Shown in pieces: positions 45,719-56,250 of a stretch of 64,000 nucleotides of DNA. Location: NCBI GenBank assembly GCA_014529385.2, contig CM043945.1, forward strand, positions 155,998,741 to 156,062,740. Reading direction: 5' to 3'. The position numbers and the translations under genes are program-made. This stretch comes from Adiantum capillus-veneris (Eukaryota > Streptophyta > Polypodiopsida > Polypodiales > Pteridaceae). The notes under the pieces are model-generated. The model made no database searches, had not been told where the DNA came from, and saw nothing but the letters and a program-made list of their open reading frames with translations. How positions within the stretch are numbered: the first letter of the stretch is position 1; each line of letters starts with the position of its first letter.

Positions 45719-45937
45719 TTAGATAAGGACAAACACATGCACATCAAATGAGTTTTCATAGTTAATCATCGGAATGACAACAGGCAAAGGACATTCCAGG
45801 ATCTCTCTCAATCTTCTTGGCCCGAACATAAAGACTATGAGCTGCTGGAAAAAGATCTTCCTGGACACATGAACATTAATCTGAATTCTTTGAGTTAAAT
45901 GAAAAGGAGTGAACTGAGGGCCATTTTGATCATCCAT
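45719..45937 (-). CDS. G1 conserved short leader ORF (about 72 aa)
   Basis: This small frame lies between the primer-binding site and gag, ending 103 bp before the gag ATG. From the Met at 45937 it contains PFHLTQRIQINVHVSRK, FFQQLIVFMFGPRRLREILE, VIPMINYENSFDVHVFVL. It aligns end to end with the leader ORF of G2 at 50338-50553, with about 40 of the last 62 residues identical, and more weakly with 50637-50849. Independent elements in opposite orientation keep the frame, length and position, which argues for a real protein. The frame is open further upstream to 45961. I do not recognise the family. There is no membrane segment, zinc motif or signal peptide. Confidence 0.6.
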   Translation of the reverse strand: MDDQNGPQFTPFHLTQRIQINVHVSRKIFFQQLIVFMFGPRRLREILECPLPVVIPMINYENSFDVHVFVLI

Positions 45938-45961
45938 TAAAGCCAACCATGAAGCTCCCAA

Positions 45962-46520
45962 GAAGGCACACCTGACTTAACCTCTGATTTTGCCAAAATT
46001 TCAGCAGCATAACAGCATAAATGGCTCAAAATACCAAAAAACCAGCCATCATAACTTGGGAAAATTTCGACAGAGTTTCCCCAGAAGTAGAGCAGTAGGA
46101 ACCCAAAATATAGACTGTCTATGTATGCATAAACTGTCAACAATAGAACCCGAGCATCAAGTAGGACTCACTAGTACATAGCCTATGGCGAGGTCACAAA
46201 AAGGGTGCTCCAGCTACCTGTATCACCAAAAGGATCTCTACATTTGAAAATCCCCCAGCTCAATAAAAAACTCACGCTATCGACCCTCACACGAAAGCTA
46301 ATGCAAATCGCGTATAGTCAAGTCTCAGAAATGACTATCTTCTAGACCAAGTCTCAGAAATGGTTGGGACTGCCAAATAAAACCATATATGGCTCCACAA
46401 AGGCGTACAATGGCAGTTTCCACAAGTAACGTACAATCCAGCAGACAATGCGCTCAAATAGGCGCCAAGTGATGCATACCCACAACAACTGTAAGTGACA
46501 TCACATCTAGTATATCACTG
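45962..46520 (-). other. G1 untranslated leader
   Basis: No gene is seen between the leader ORF and the repeat near the primer-binding site. The phrase aagtctcagaaatg occurs twice near 46320 and 46350. Confidence 0.5.
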
Positions 46521-46635
46521 TACTCCAGCTACCTGTACCTGTGTGAATCACCTGTACCTGTACCTGTCCCTGTACCTGTAACCTGTAACCTGTAATCTGC
46601 AACCTGTAATCCCGAAGCTCGAAGCTCGAAGCAGA
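46521..46635 (-). repeat. CCTGTA hexanucleotide and GAAGCTC arrays beside the G1 primer site
   Basis: The plus strand shows about ten acctgt(a) units between 46530 and 46608, then three gaagctc units at about 46612-46632. They end just 17 bp from the primer-binding site. Confidence 0.8.
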
Positions 46636-46651
46636 AGGTACTTGAAGAAGA

Positions 46652-46669
46652 TCCTCAGTGGGGGCACCA
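46652..46669 (-). promoter_or_regulatory. G1 primer-binding site
   Basis: Minus strand TGGTGCCCCCACTGAGGA, six bases inside the 5' LTR edge. The same 18 bases form the G2 primer site at 50289-50306. It should pair with a tRNA ending tcctcagtgggggcacca, which I cannot name. Confidence 0.8.
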
Positions 46670-46675
46670 AAAGAA

Positions 46676-47668
46676 TGTGAGCGGGATGAAAACACACACA
46701 GCGCCTCTATAACGACCCGACACACACTCTTGGGAAGATACACACACACACACACTATGGGGCACCACTCGGCTTAGACAACACACCTGGCCGAGACAGG
46801 GAACACACCTCTGGAGTGAGAGGAGAGAGACTATCCACTTGCCCACTCCACACAAACACACACACACACACACACACCCAAAAAACTCAGCTCAAAAGAG
46901 GAGAATTTCTGATGTTTAGATACAAATGAGCCATCGCATCCGGAACGGCCCAAAACCCCAGTCTACAATGTCAAAGTGCTCAAATCCGACCTCGGATGAG
47001 CAGTTTACGGCCAAAACAGGCTCCAAAATGAGCAAAAACACACCTGCGGCTGTTCCTCCTCTCTTCTCCACATTTTTTCTGGTCTTCTCTCTGTTTTTTC
47101 AGTTCCCACACTTAGATTTTTTAGTTGGGCACCCTTGGCCTTTTAGATGACCTCAAACGGACCCCGAACAGGCCAAAAACTGACCTCGCAGTGCATAGTT
47201 GTCACCTTTTTGCATCATTCGCACACCTGGCACTCAGCTTTTTTCCAATAATGCATCTCGCCACCATGTGAAGTGGCCCCAAAAAAAGGTCCTCATGATG
47301 ACCTTTCTGCATAATTCTCACAAGCAAACACCCACGTTGTGTCCGTCCTCATCCGCGTGCAAATATTGACCTCGTTCGCCCTCCTGACGCCACTAGATGC
47401 CATCTGACGTACCTGCTGACCTCACGTCATCGGCCCGCGGATAGCTTCCTTGAGAAGTTTTACGCGCTACCAACTCCTCCTTATTGTAGAAAAACACAAT
47501 GGTACTAGTAACGATGAAAATAGATGCACTATGTACATGGTGTCCTACCTGTACACATGTGGGTCCCACGTAACCACCTGGCTCTGGAAAATGGGCAATA
47601 CTTTATCTGATGCACCATGCATGGATACGTACATATGCGCAATCCCTTGCTCCAAAAAACTCCTGACA
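46676..47668 (-). repeat. G1 5' LTR (993 bp)
   Basis: Same ends as the 3' LTR (TGTGAGCGGG and CTCCTGACA on the plus strand), with a block of about 150 bp missing where the 3' LTR has 39350-39503. CA-repeat stretches at about 46738-46755 and 46855-46877 differ in length between the copies. Confidence 0.9.
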
Positions 47669-47672
47669 ACGT
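47669..47672. repeat. Right target-site duplication of G1 (ACGT)
   Basis: Matches 39102-39105. Confidence 0.8.
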
Positions 47673-48204
47673 GTTTTGTGGAGCCTACCATCTGCATCCA
47701 TCAATCGGTAACTGCCATTGGCGTAGCGCTTTCTAATGACAAATGGCCCCTCCCATCTGGGTGAAAACTTTTTATCCTTCCTAGTGTCAAACCTTTTATC
47801 ATACCGTAGGACCAACATACCTTTCTTGAGACCTTTTGCCCTAAGTCCCTTGTTGAAGGTAAGTCGACGTTGCTCTGACTGTGCTGCATAATAGTTGATA
47901 GCATCTTCTCTGTCTAAATGAAGCCTCTCTAGATCAAGAATGTGGTTGTGGAGATGAGCATTCGGACGTTCCACCTGCCCAGCTAGCACCCTGAGACTAG
48001 CCAATTGTACTTCAATGGGTAAAATGGCTTCCTTACCAAACACCAAGTGATATGGTGTGAACCCAAGGGATGTGCGAAATGAAGTGCGATAAGCCCAAAG
48101 TGCAGCCATAAGATGCTTGTCCCAATCACTTTTGTGATTGTTTACATGTTTAGTGATGATCTTGCAGATCATACCATTTACCTTTTCCACCAAACCATTG
48201 CATT

Positions 48205-48208
48205 GTGG
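48205..48208. repeat. Left target-site duplication of G2 (GTGG)
   Basis: Matches 58493-58496, verified by the restored G3 integrase frame. Confidence 0.88.
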
Positions 48209-50283
48209 TGAGTGGCATAAAATGGTAACCATCTTTTTGCAACATTTGTCAGCCTACTCAACGTCCTCTTCCTCATATGTGTATATATTTTTCTACGCTA
48301 TTAAGTTATCTAGAGTAAATTTCCCCTCTTCGTTTAACCTTTGTGGCGACACATACATTATACTCTTCCCAAAAATGTCACCTTAGTCATATATTTATAT
48401 TACCACCCTTTTCTTTTTTGCTTTGTAAATAGAATAAGCATACAATAACCAACTATATACCCTCAAACTTTCTTACCTCTTGTGAATTAGTAGTAGAAAA
48501 ATAATATATCCATCTTCCACCCCATATAGATAAATTCCCATGGAAATCAACTCTCCACTTGTCTTTACCAAAGACTATGGTCCCTCTCTACAAGTCTTCT
48601 ATGCCCCCTACATAGGTGGCCCAATATCTCTTAAGAATATACATATAGTTTCTCCCCTTTCAAAAAGACTCCAATTGTATATTCTTTTCACAAGCAAATA
48701 ATATTGGGCCCTCCTCTATTTGTTTAAGCATCATAGCCTTTTGAAAAAGCATGATTCCCCTTGGATGCATACAAGCAAAGGGCCCATACAAGAAGACTTG
48801 GAAGCAAAAGGTTCCCTAGCCTAGTGTGGACCTTCCAAACCGAATTCCTTGGTGCATGGGCGTGAAGAATAGTCCAAATTCATATCAAACATGTTGAGAA
48901 GGTCAATTTTGCCTTTTGAAGCATGTCATTCCGAGCTATAGGTAAAAAGTTATGGTCAAAATAGTGTAAATTTGTCAGATTCGCAGCAAAAGGGAACTGT
49001 AAATCAAGTAAATCAAGAGGGTGAGATCTTATTTTTCCCTACTCATCTTCTAGAAGAGCAATTAGTGTTCAAGGTCACTTGCATGTGATGGGACCAACCT
49101 AAAGATGCTTTCTAAATGCCAAGACAGACAAGTTGAGATACCCCGCAGGAGCCACCCGTAGGGCCTCATGGTGGGGCCCACCTACATTATGCACCCCTAT
49201 GGAGCCTTCACGGTCTAAAATGATATTTTTGGTGAATAAATAGTCCCTTTTATGTCCAAAATTCAATGAGTGGTCAAAGGATACTTAATTAGATCTAATC
49301 ACTTACTCTAATTAAGTGTAGCATAATCCCACTCCTACACAACTATAAATAGCCCCCCTTGGAGAGACTCAAGGACACACACCTATATTTTCAACTTCAT
49401 GTTGTTTCTTGATCAATAGTAGAGAAAACCCCAACTCTCCCTCTTTCACATCCTCCCTCCTAACCCTCCTCTATGGAGGAAGTGCAACTCTATTCTCCAC
49501 TCTTTCCATTCTACCATCTCTTACTCCATCAACCCAATAAATCATTTGTAGCACCTCAATAACTTGTAAATACATCATGATCTCTCTCATGGTTATGTTA
49601 ATGATCATGAAATCATCTTCAAAACTTTCAAGTGTCCCAATTCGTGATGGTTAGCTAGCGTCTGTCCTCCCCTTAAAAGGTGTGCGAGAAATCAAGTAAG
49701 TGTTCTATTCTCAATTTACCATTGGTTTGTTTCTCCACACTTATTCAATTGGTCTAAAGAAATTTCTCACTCCAACTCTCTTTTGCTTCATTACATATGC
49801 ATGTGGCTACCTCTCATGGTGATTTTATTTGTTTTCACAACATTGCATAGATGGAGATGAGCTCTCTATGCAAAGTGTGTTAGTTTGATGTAAGTGATTC
49901 TCTTGTGTGTTTGAGAGGTAAGTCTTGTGCGCATGATTTTTTTGATGAGTGCTTGAGAGAGGAAGATTTTGGATGTATTATGGGTATTCTTATGGGGAGA
50001 AGGTGAATGCTATTCCACAAATTGCATATTTCATTTTGATGCACGGCATTGGGTTGCATAATCGTTGATGGTGTTCAAGTGTCCAAAGTGTATATAGAGT
50101 AAGGGGGTTTTCAAAGTGTGTTGCTTGAGTGGGTGAGTGCAAGTGTTATTTTGATTGGTTTCCTTCTCCACTCCCAAAAGAAGGTGGTGCCCCAAGTAGT
50201 GTGCGTACCTCTTTACAAAAATTTTGTGAGGGTAGGCCCATTGGTTTGGGTTTAGAGGCCCCATTTCAAAAAGCTCGCCCTCA
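48209..50283 (+). repeat. G2 5' LTR (2075 bp)
   Basis: Begins TGAGTGGCAT and ends CTCGCCCTCA. Contains TATAAATA at 49344-49351. No coding frame of interest. Confidence 0.95.
49344..49351 (+). promoter_or_regulatory. TATA box of the G2 5' LTR
   Basis: TATAAATA followed by a GC-rich tract (gccccccttgg). Transcription would start about 30 bp downstream near 49375. The same box is in the 3' LTR. Confidence 0.7.
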
Positions 50284-50288
50284 TAAAG

Positions 50289-50306
50289 TGGTGCCCCCAC
50301 TGAGGA
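50289..50306 (+). promoter_or_regulatory. G2 primer-binding site
   Basis: TGGTGCCCCCACTGAGGA, five bases after the LTR. Identical over 18 bases to the G1 site; the flanking bases differ, which fixes the conserved length. Confidence 0.85.
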
Positions 50307-50337
50307 ACATATTTCCAAGTTACCTTCAATTTTTTTA

Positions 50338-50553
50338 GTGATGAACAATGGAGTTCCCATCTATCCATTTCATTTTGCACAACACATTAGAGTAAATGTT
50401 CACATAGATAGAAAAGTCTTTTTCCAACAACGCATTGTTTTTATGTTTGGTGCAGAAAGACTTAGAGAAATACTAGCAGCACCCAATCCAATTATACTTC
50501 CAATCATCAATTATGAAACTTCTTTTGATGTTCACGTTTTCATTTTGTTTTAA
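50338..50553 (+). CDS. G2 conserved leader ORF, copy A (71 aa)
   Basis: The first small frame after the primer-binding site. Key parts: PFHFAQHIRVNVHIDRK, FFQQRIVFMFGAERLREILA, LPIINYETSFDVHVFILF. It is the close homologue of the G1 leader ORF and the more distant homologue of copy B just downstream. There is no stop or frameshift even though gag-pol in the same element is badly broken. A second Met follows the first, so the start may be 50341. The pattern of hydrophobic residues alternating with polar ones suggests a compact beta-rich domain, but function is unknown. It could be an accessory protein or a translation-regulating upstream ORF. Confidence 0.6.
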   Translation: MMNNGVPIYPFHFAQHIRVNVHIDRKVFFQQRIVFMFGAERLREILAAPNPIILPIINYETSFDVHVFILF

Positions 50554-50636
50554 AGGCAGGAACAAGGAGTGGTGAAGGGGTGCTCAAGGGCCATATGAAG
50601 GAACGAGGTCTTCAAACCAACAACGAGGAGTAGCAC

Positions 50637-50849
50637 ATGAATCACGATCAAAACAATGAACCTTTTAGGCCTATTGCTCGGCAATCCATTCATATAATCA
50701 TTGCAACTACGTTTAGGTTTCAGTCTATCATAAGGAGGATATTTGGATCCACTCGCCTCAATGAAATCAATGCTTCAATTAATCCATTTATTCTACCTAT
50801 GATAAAGTACGAATTAACAATGGATGTGTACATCTTCATTTTAATGTAA
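50637..50849 (+). CDS. G2 conserved leader ORF, copy B (70 aa)
   Basis: Same length and C-terminal pattern as copy A but much diverged: IFGSTRLNEINASINPFILP, MIKYELTMDVYIFILM. It aligns with FMFGAERLREIL...ILPIINYETSFDVHVFIL of copy A. It starts 84 bp after copy A ends and stops 86 bp before the gag ATG, the same position as the single G1 ORF. The two copies look like an old tandem duplication that has kept the frame. No known domain is recognised. Confidence 0.5.
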   Translation: MNHDQNNEPFRPIARQSIHIIIATTFRFQSIIRRIFGSTRLNEINASINPFILPMIKYELTMDVYIFILM

Positions 50850-50934
50850 TCAGATTTATAGTGTCAATAATCTTGTGCGGCCCGTAAGAGAAAAGTTTCT
50901 TTAAAAAAAAGAGATTTCAAAAAGTCTAAACAAA

Positions 50935-51800
50935 ATGTCAAGTTCTTTTCCCACGTTCTATGCAAGAAGTGGGGAAGATGCGCAAGAGTTTCTTGACAAC
51001 TTGGAGATGGCACATCTCATATCCGGGAGAGATGAAGAGGAAGTAAGCTACGAGCCTTCCCGTTGGTTCTAAAAGCAGAAGCTAAAGCATGGTATGAGAC
51101 CTTACAACCCCAAATCAAGTTCAATTGGGAGAGACTGCGAGCAAGCTTCCTCTCCAAGTTCGGGCAAGGTGATACTTCTGAAGGACTATGGAAATGTCTT
51201 ATTGGACATAAGCAGGTATCACTTGAAGACTATCCCTCTTATGAAGCAACCTTTGTCAATCTATGGGGTAGGTAAGAGGCTACATTAGAAAATCATGGTG
51301 GTGCACCTAACTTTCTAAAAAAAGAGAGATTCATGGTTGGCTTGTATCCACTTTTAATGGCTAAAGTAGAGCTAAAATTCCCATCCACCTTCGAAGGAGC
51401 ATGTGAGGTAGCCATCATCAAGTTTAGAAAACTACACTTCCAAGCACATAGAGCAAGGGGTTTGAATGAAGTGAGTGAGAGGGAGTCTTCACAAACCATG
51501 GAAGCACCAATTAGGGCCCCTCTTGCACAATCTTCACAAATAGGAGATAACTCTCAACAAGAGGTTTTACAAAGGTTAACTCAACAGCTTGAGAACCTCA
51601 CTCTGAATCTAGTACAAGGCCTACCTCAACAACAACAACCAAGAGAAGGGAATCGCAATCAACGAAGACAAGCTCAAGAGTTGCAATGTTGGAATTGCAA
51701 TGAAATGGGCCATGGCATGTACAATTGTCCACATCCAAGGCGACTTCCGAGAGACATATATCCCCCCAGACCGCCTCCTCTCACTGTGCAGCAAGAATAA
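50935..51800 (+). pseudogene. G2 Gag with zinc knuckle
   Basis: The ATG at 50935 gives MSSSFPTFYARSGEDAQEFL, matching the G1 Gag start. A one-base shift near 51043 moves the frame into KLRAFPLVLKAEAKAWYETL, followed by WERLRASFLSKFGQ. A TAA at 51273-51275 interrupts it. The frame continues with GAPNFLKKERFMVGLYPLL and Gln-rich sequence, then the knuckle CWNCNEMGHGMYNC at about 51687-51728. It ends at the TAA 51798-51800, after which the same frame stays open into the protease linker. Confidence 0.85.
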
Positions 51801-52874
51801 GCTCAAGGCCCACAAATCCTTCGTCGACCACCACCACCAGCAAATATACCTTCTATCCCACATGAGGAGGAAGAAAGAGGAGTCAACATCATCAAGCTAG
51901 AAGAGGTAATAGATGATCATACTCTAAACTTTGATGTTATGCCGGCAGAAAAATGCACAAGAGCACATGATAAGGATGAAGACATGAGAAGTGAAGGAAC
52001 AAATTCAGCCAGAAGGGACAAGAAGAAGAAGTCAAAGATGGAAGAAGCTGAAAGTAGCAGGAAGAAAATATCAAGGCGAAAGGAAATTGGTATCAACGAC
52101 TTCCCATTGGGAAAGGAGCTAGAGCCCTACAACATCCTGGAGGATTTACAAACCCAAAAGCCAAACATTTCATGGCCTTAACTTCTACACTTATCAGCCA
52201 AACTAAGAAGGCAATGGCCAAAGTTGGTAAGTACAAGAATTCCAAAAAAGAAAGCAAATCTTTCCATTAAGGTTGTGGCCTCAAAGCTACAAAAAGATGT
52301 GGAACCCATTGTGGATGCTTACATAAGGAGTAAAAAGGTGTCTAATGTATATGTTGATGGTGGAGCTCAAATGTGTGTGATCACAGAAAAATCAATCAAC
52401 AGGTTAGGGCTTGAAATTACAAAGTCCTCTAATTGTCAAGCTAGGCTAGTCAACAACTCAAGTGTGAAGTGTTTGGGGATCATTGAAAATGTAAAAGTCT
52501 CTCTATGTAACATAGATGCACGAGTGGATATGTATGTCAAGCCAGCTAAGGGGGAGGGCTATCCCATCATCCTAGGGAGGCCTTGGCTCATTGCTGTGAA
52601 TGCAAATCAAAAATGGGGAAGTGGTCGTTTGATTCTTAAGAAGGGTCAACCGGTGGTGTATGATTGGCGAGAAGGAAAGCAAGTAGATATCAACTATGAA
52701 ACCACGGCAGATGAAGAGAGCGAGGAGGAGAGTCCTTACTCAAGTGATGAGGAAGCATCAACCAGTGCATCAACCAGTGAAGAGGAGTCTTATTTGGAGG
52801 TAATGGGAATTGTATTCAATGCCAACACTCAAGATGTTCCTGTAGAAGAAAAGCCAACAGACAATCACACATGA
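51801..52874 (+). pseudogene. G2 linker and retropepsin
   Basis: The linker is charged and Lys-rich (RRDKKKKSKMEEAESSRKK). A TAA at 52179-52181 interrupts it. The retropepsin follows with VSNVYVDGGAQMCVITEKS (active site D-G-G, about 52345-52400), EGYPIILGRPWLIAVNANQ and an acidic Ser-rich tail. A TGA at 52872-52874 ends the segment. All of it is in one phase with the second half of Gag and the first part of RT, so the breaks are nonsense codons rather than indels. Confidence 0.85.
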
Positions 52875-53950
52875 GGGGATGAAAGATGCCACCACCTTGA
52901 AGAAGGATTTGAGAAGATGCTTGCAAAAGATCTTACTTGTGAGGAGAAGAGGTCCTACATCAATATGTTAAGGAGGTATCCCAATTTGTTTATCACTGAC
53001 TACTCACAAATAAGAGGTGTAGATGTAATAGAGCATTGAATTGAATTGAAACCAGGGACCAAACCCGTGGCTCAAAAGTTAAGGCGACTAGGATCTGTGC
53101 AACAAAAGGCTCTCCTACAAGAAGTGAATCGACTCTTGAAGGCTAGCTTCATCTATCCAGTATCCAACTCCGAATGGGTATCACCTATTGTAGTCACTCC
53201 CAAGAAGAATGGTAAGTGGAGGGTCTGCGTGGATTACAAACCCCTCAACGCTGCGACAAAGAGGGACCACTTCCCTCTCCCTTTCCAAGATGAAATTTTG
53301 AATGAAGTAGCAGGTCACGAATGCTACACTGTGTGTGATGGGTATTCAAGATATTTTCAAATTAGAATAGCAGAAGAGGACCAACCAAAAACCACCTTCA
53401 TCACACCTTGGGGATGTTTTGCATTCAGAGTAATTCCTTTTGGGCTCACCATGCTCCTAGCACCTTCATGAGATTCACAATATTTGTATTTCAGCCATTC
53501 TTTGGAAAATCTATAAGAGTCTTTATGGATGATTTCTGTATTTATAGTTGTAGATCACTTCATTGCCAAAAGGTTGAAGAGGGGCTTAAGAGGCTCCATC
53601 AATTTGGGGGACAACTCAACCCAGAGAAGTGTCATATCGGTGAATCTCAGGTGGTTTTGCTAGGCCATGTGGTTTCTTCACAAGGAATTCAAGTGGATCC
53701 CTCTAAAGTAGAGGCCCTTTTGTCATTATCTCCACCAACAACAACTAAGGAGCTAATGACCTTCAACCACAAAGTGAGGTACATGTCTCGCTTCATCCAT
53801 TTCCTAGCAGAAGCCATCGCCCCTTTGCATAGGTTGGCAAGCCAATCTACATTTGAATGGGGGAGGGAACATGCAAAATGTTTTGAGGAAGTGAAGGGCA
53901 TTCTTAGCTCTCTCCCAATCCTAATGCCACCGGATCCAAAGGAGACCTAA
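52875..53950 (+). pseudogene. G2 reverse transcriptase
   Basis: After another TGA at 53037-53039 the RT reads EWVSPIVVTPKKNGKWRVCV, NAATKRDHFPLPFQDEILNE, YTVCDGYSRYFQIRIAEEDQ and TTFITPWGCFAFRVIPFGLT. A one-base loss near 53445 then shifts the frame. It continues with APSTFMRFTIFVFQPFFGKS, the catalytic FMDD (RVFMDDFCIY), VVLLGHVVSSQGIQVDPSKV and FNHKVRYMSRFIH. A TAA at 53948-53950 marks the end of this part. Confidence 0.9.
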
Positions 53951-54835
53951 TATGTCACTCCAAGTGTAGGTTTCGAAGCAATTGGTGTTGTTTTGATGCA
54001 AAAAGATCCTAAAACATCATACATGAGGCCGATCTATTTTGCAATCAAGGTGATGACTCCGGCCGAGAAGGGATACACTGAAATGGAGAAAGTGGTCTTT
54101 GCAATCTTGTTTGTGGTAAGGAAGTTTCGATCGTATCTTCTCCCTGTGCCATTTGTTTTTCTCACCTTAGAGCACAATCTACCATATGTAGTACAACACA
54201 CGAGCCTCTCATCTAGAATAGCAAAGTGGGTGCTTGAACTCCAAGAATTTGAATACACTTTCCTTGTAGAAGATAGCACAAGAGCAGGACTTGCAGACAT
54301 TCTCACCTACAAAGTGAGAGAAAGGGAAGGATCACGACTACAAAGAGAGGAAGGCTCAAAACAGTTCAAAGTAAAGGAGATTGATAATGCCCATACTTTA
54401 TGCTTTGACGGAGCTTATCAACGCCAACAAGACAAAGCAGCAGGGGGAATCATCATTTTGAACCCACAAAAGGAGGTAATGGTTAGAAAAGGTATCACTC
54501 TACCCAGTGTTCACTCTAACAATGAGGCTGAGTATGCTGCTCTAACCCTTGGGTTAGAAGAATGCAAAGAATTAAGCATACAAAGACTTATTATAAAAGG
54601 TGATTCTTTGCTAGTGGTCAGGCAAATCCAAGGGACTTGGAGGTGCAAGAATCGTACATTGTTTGAGTGGCTTAGTAGTGTAAGAGCTTTGATGAAGGGT
54701 TTTAAAGCAACACAGGTACAACACATTGTGAGAACTCATAACAAGGAAGAAAACTTACTCGCAAATGAAAAGCTTCAAATGGCGGTAGGAGGTGTGAAAC
54801 TATATGAACCCAATATCAAGGTCAAGAGGAGCTAA
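53951..54835 (+). pseudogene. G2 native and second RNase H
   Basis: The native RNase H has YVTPSVGFEAIGVVLMQKD, lacking the usual first Asp, then SYMRPIYFAIKVMTPAEKGY and SRIAKWVLELQEFEYTF. The second RNase H (54380-54790) has LCFDGAYQRQQDKAAGG, HSNNEAEYAALTLGLEE, IIKGDSLLVVRQIQGTW and HNKEENLLANEKL, the last site altered from EADALA. A frameshift near 54820 separates it from the integrase. Dual RNase H is typical of the Tat lineage. Confidence 0.88.
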
Positions 54836-56250
54836 AAGACATTATCTTCTTTCTACAAGCAGGTGAGTGTCCCAAACACTTAGACAAGGTGCAAAGACAT
54901 AGACTAGTTAAGAAGGCCACACCTTACCAATTGATCGGGGATGATTTATATCACAAAGGGAAAGATTTGGTCTTGAGGAGAGTACCAGGTGTGCAAGAGA
55001 TAGAGAAAATTCTTCTTTCATGTCATGATGAGGTCTGTGGTGGTCACTTTTCTCAAGATATTACAAGTAGGAAGATTTTACAAGCAGGGTTTATGTGGCC
55101 GAGCTTACATCGTGATGTCCAATATTGGTGTAAGGCATGTAAGCCATGGCAAATTGCTGGGGATAGACAACTAACATATGGGCCTCGAGTCCCAATAATA
55201 TCTTATGGCCCTTTTGAAAAGTGGGGTGTGGATGCAATAGGTCCCCTACCTCATACTTCTACAGGGACGGTTTTCATCATCATGGGTGTTGACTACATGA
55301 CACGATGGGCGGAAGCAACAAGCACAACCCGAATCACAGCTGAAGAGGTATCAAAGTTTATTTTTGATCATATTTGTAGTAGGTTTGGAACACCCCTAGA
55401 AATCTTATCAGATCGAGGCCCGAGTTTTAGGGCTGACCTTCTGAATGATCTCTTGAGGAGGTTAAAAGTGAAACACCTGCATTCCACACCCTACTATCCT
55501 CAATGCAATGGATTGGTGGAAAAAGTGAATGGAATGATATGTAAGATCATTTCTAAGCAGGTTGTGGACCGGCCTAATGATTGGGATCGCCATTTGACGG
55601 CTGCTCTTTGGGCGTATAGGACATCTTTCAAGGTATCTACCCAATTCACCCCTTTTCATCTAGTTTATGGACAGGAGGCACTTCTCCCCATTGAGGTAGA
55701 GCTCTCAAGCTTGCGCGTTCTTGCAAGAGTGGAAAAAAAACCAAAAGAGGTTCTACATGAAAGGATCTTAGATCTCCAACGACTTGAGCTAGATAGAGAA
55801 GAGTCCATTGATCACTACATCACCAAAGCGACAAGCCAAAAGGATAAAATCAACAAGAAGCTCAAGGGGAAAGGATTGAAGGAAGGTATGTTGGTTCTTC
55901 GCTATGATAACCGACTTGATACTCGACTTGACAAAAAGTTTTTGCAAAGATGGGAGGAACCTTTCATGATAAAAACAAAGTTTGGGAATGGTAGTTACAG
56001 ATTAGCAGATTTATCAGGAAAACTCCACAAGACCAGAGTCAATGGATGGAGATTAAAGCCCTACTTTCAACGTATCAATCCGTTGATAGGCAGTCATCTG
56101 CCTACATCGTCTAAGCTCCAAATTGAGATGGCTCCCTTCAGCTTGGCAAATGCTCCACCTATTTTTAAAGCTTTGATGTGCAAAGAAGAACCAGCCTTGG
56201 AATCTGAATATACCCAAGGCAACCCTCCCATCTCTGATTTATGGGATTGA
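54836..56250 (+). pseudogene. G2 integrase
   Basis: Coding resumes with QAGECPKHLDKVQRHRLVKK, then the zinc module HDEVCGGHFSQDITSRK ... CKACKPWQ, and the core with WGVDAIGPLPHTSTG, LSDRGPSFRADL and YYPQCNGLVEKVNGM (all three catalytic acids). The C-terminal part follows: FHLVYGQEALLPIEVEL, KEGMLVLRYDNRLDTRLDKK, FGNGSYRLADLSGKLHKTRV and NGWRLKPYFQRINPL. No chromodomain is seen. The open frame covers 54889-56250 without a stop. It ends about 150 bp before the polypurine tract. Confidence 0.92.

Larger units (their letters stand above)
39106..47668 (-). mobile_element. Element G1: Ty3/gypsy Tat-type retrotransposon, 8563 bp
   Basis: Minus-strand element with LTRs at 46676-47668 (5') and 39106-40242 (3'), primer-binding site, a short leader ORF, gag and a pol of PR-RT-RH-second RNase H-INT. 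It is inserted in G3 with duplication ACGT. The LTRs differ by roughly a dozen substitutions over about 990 aligned bp plus one indel of about 150 bp. Only two nonsense codons are seen in the single gag-pol frame, which makes this the best-preserved gypsy coding region in the window. Confidence 0.93.
47669..48208 (-). pseudogene. G3 integrase, middle to C-terminal part (between inserts G1 and G2)
   Basis: The minus-strand frame reads QCNGLVEKVNGMICKI (catalytic Glu region), HLMAALWAYRTSFRTSLGFT, HLVFGKEAILPIEVQL, then a coiled, charged stretch and the C-terminal WEGPFVIRKRYANGSYRL ending RLHKTR at the G1 insertion. At its upstream edge (48208) it continues the frame broken at 58493: removing G2 and one GTGG restores TPYYP-QCNGLVEK, the motif seen intact in G2. 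No stop lies inside this fragment. Confidence 0.92.
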
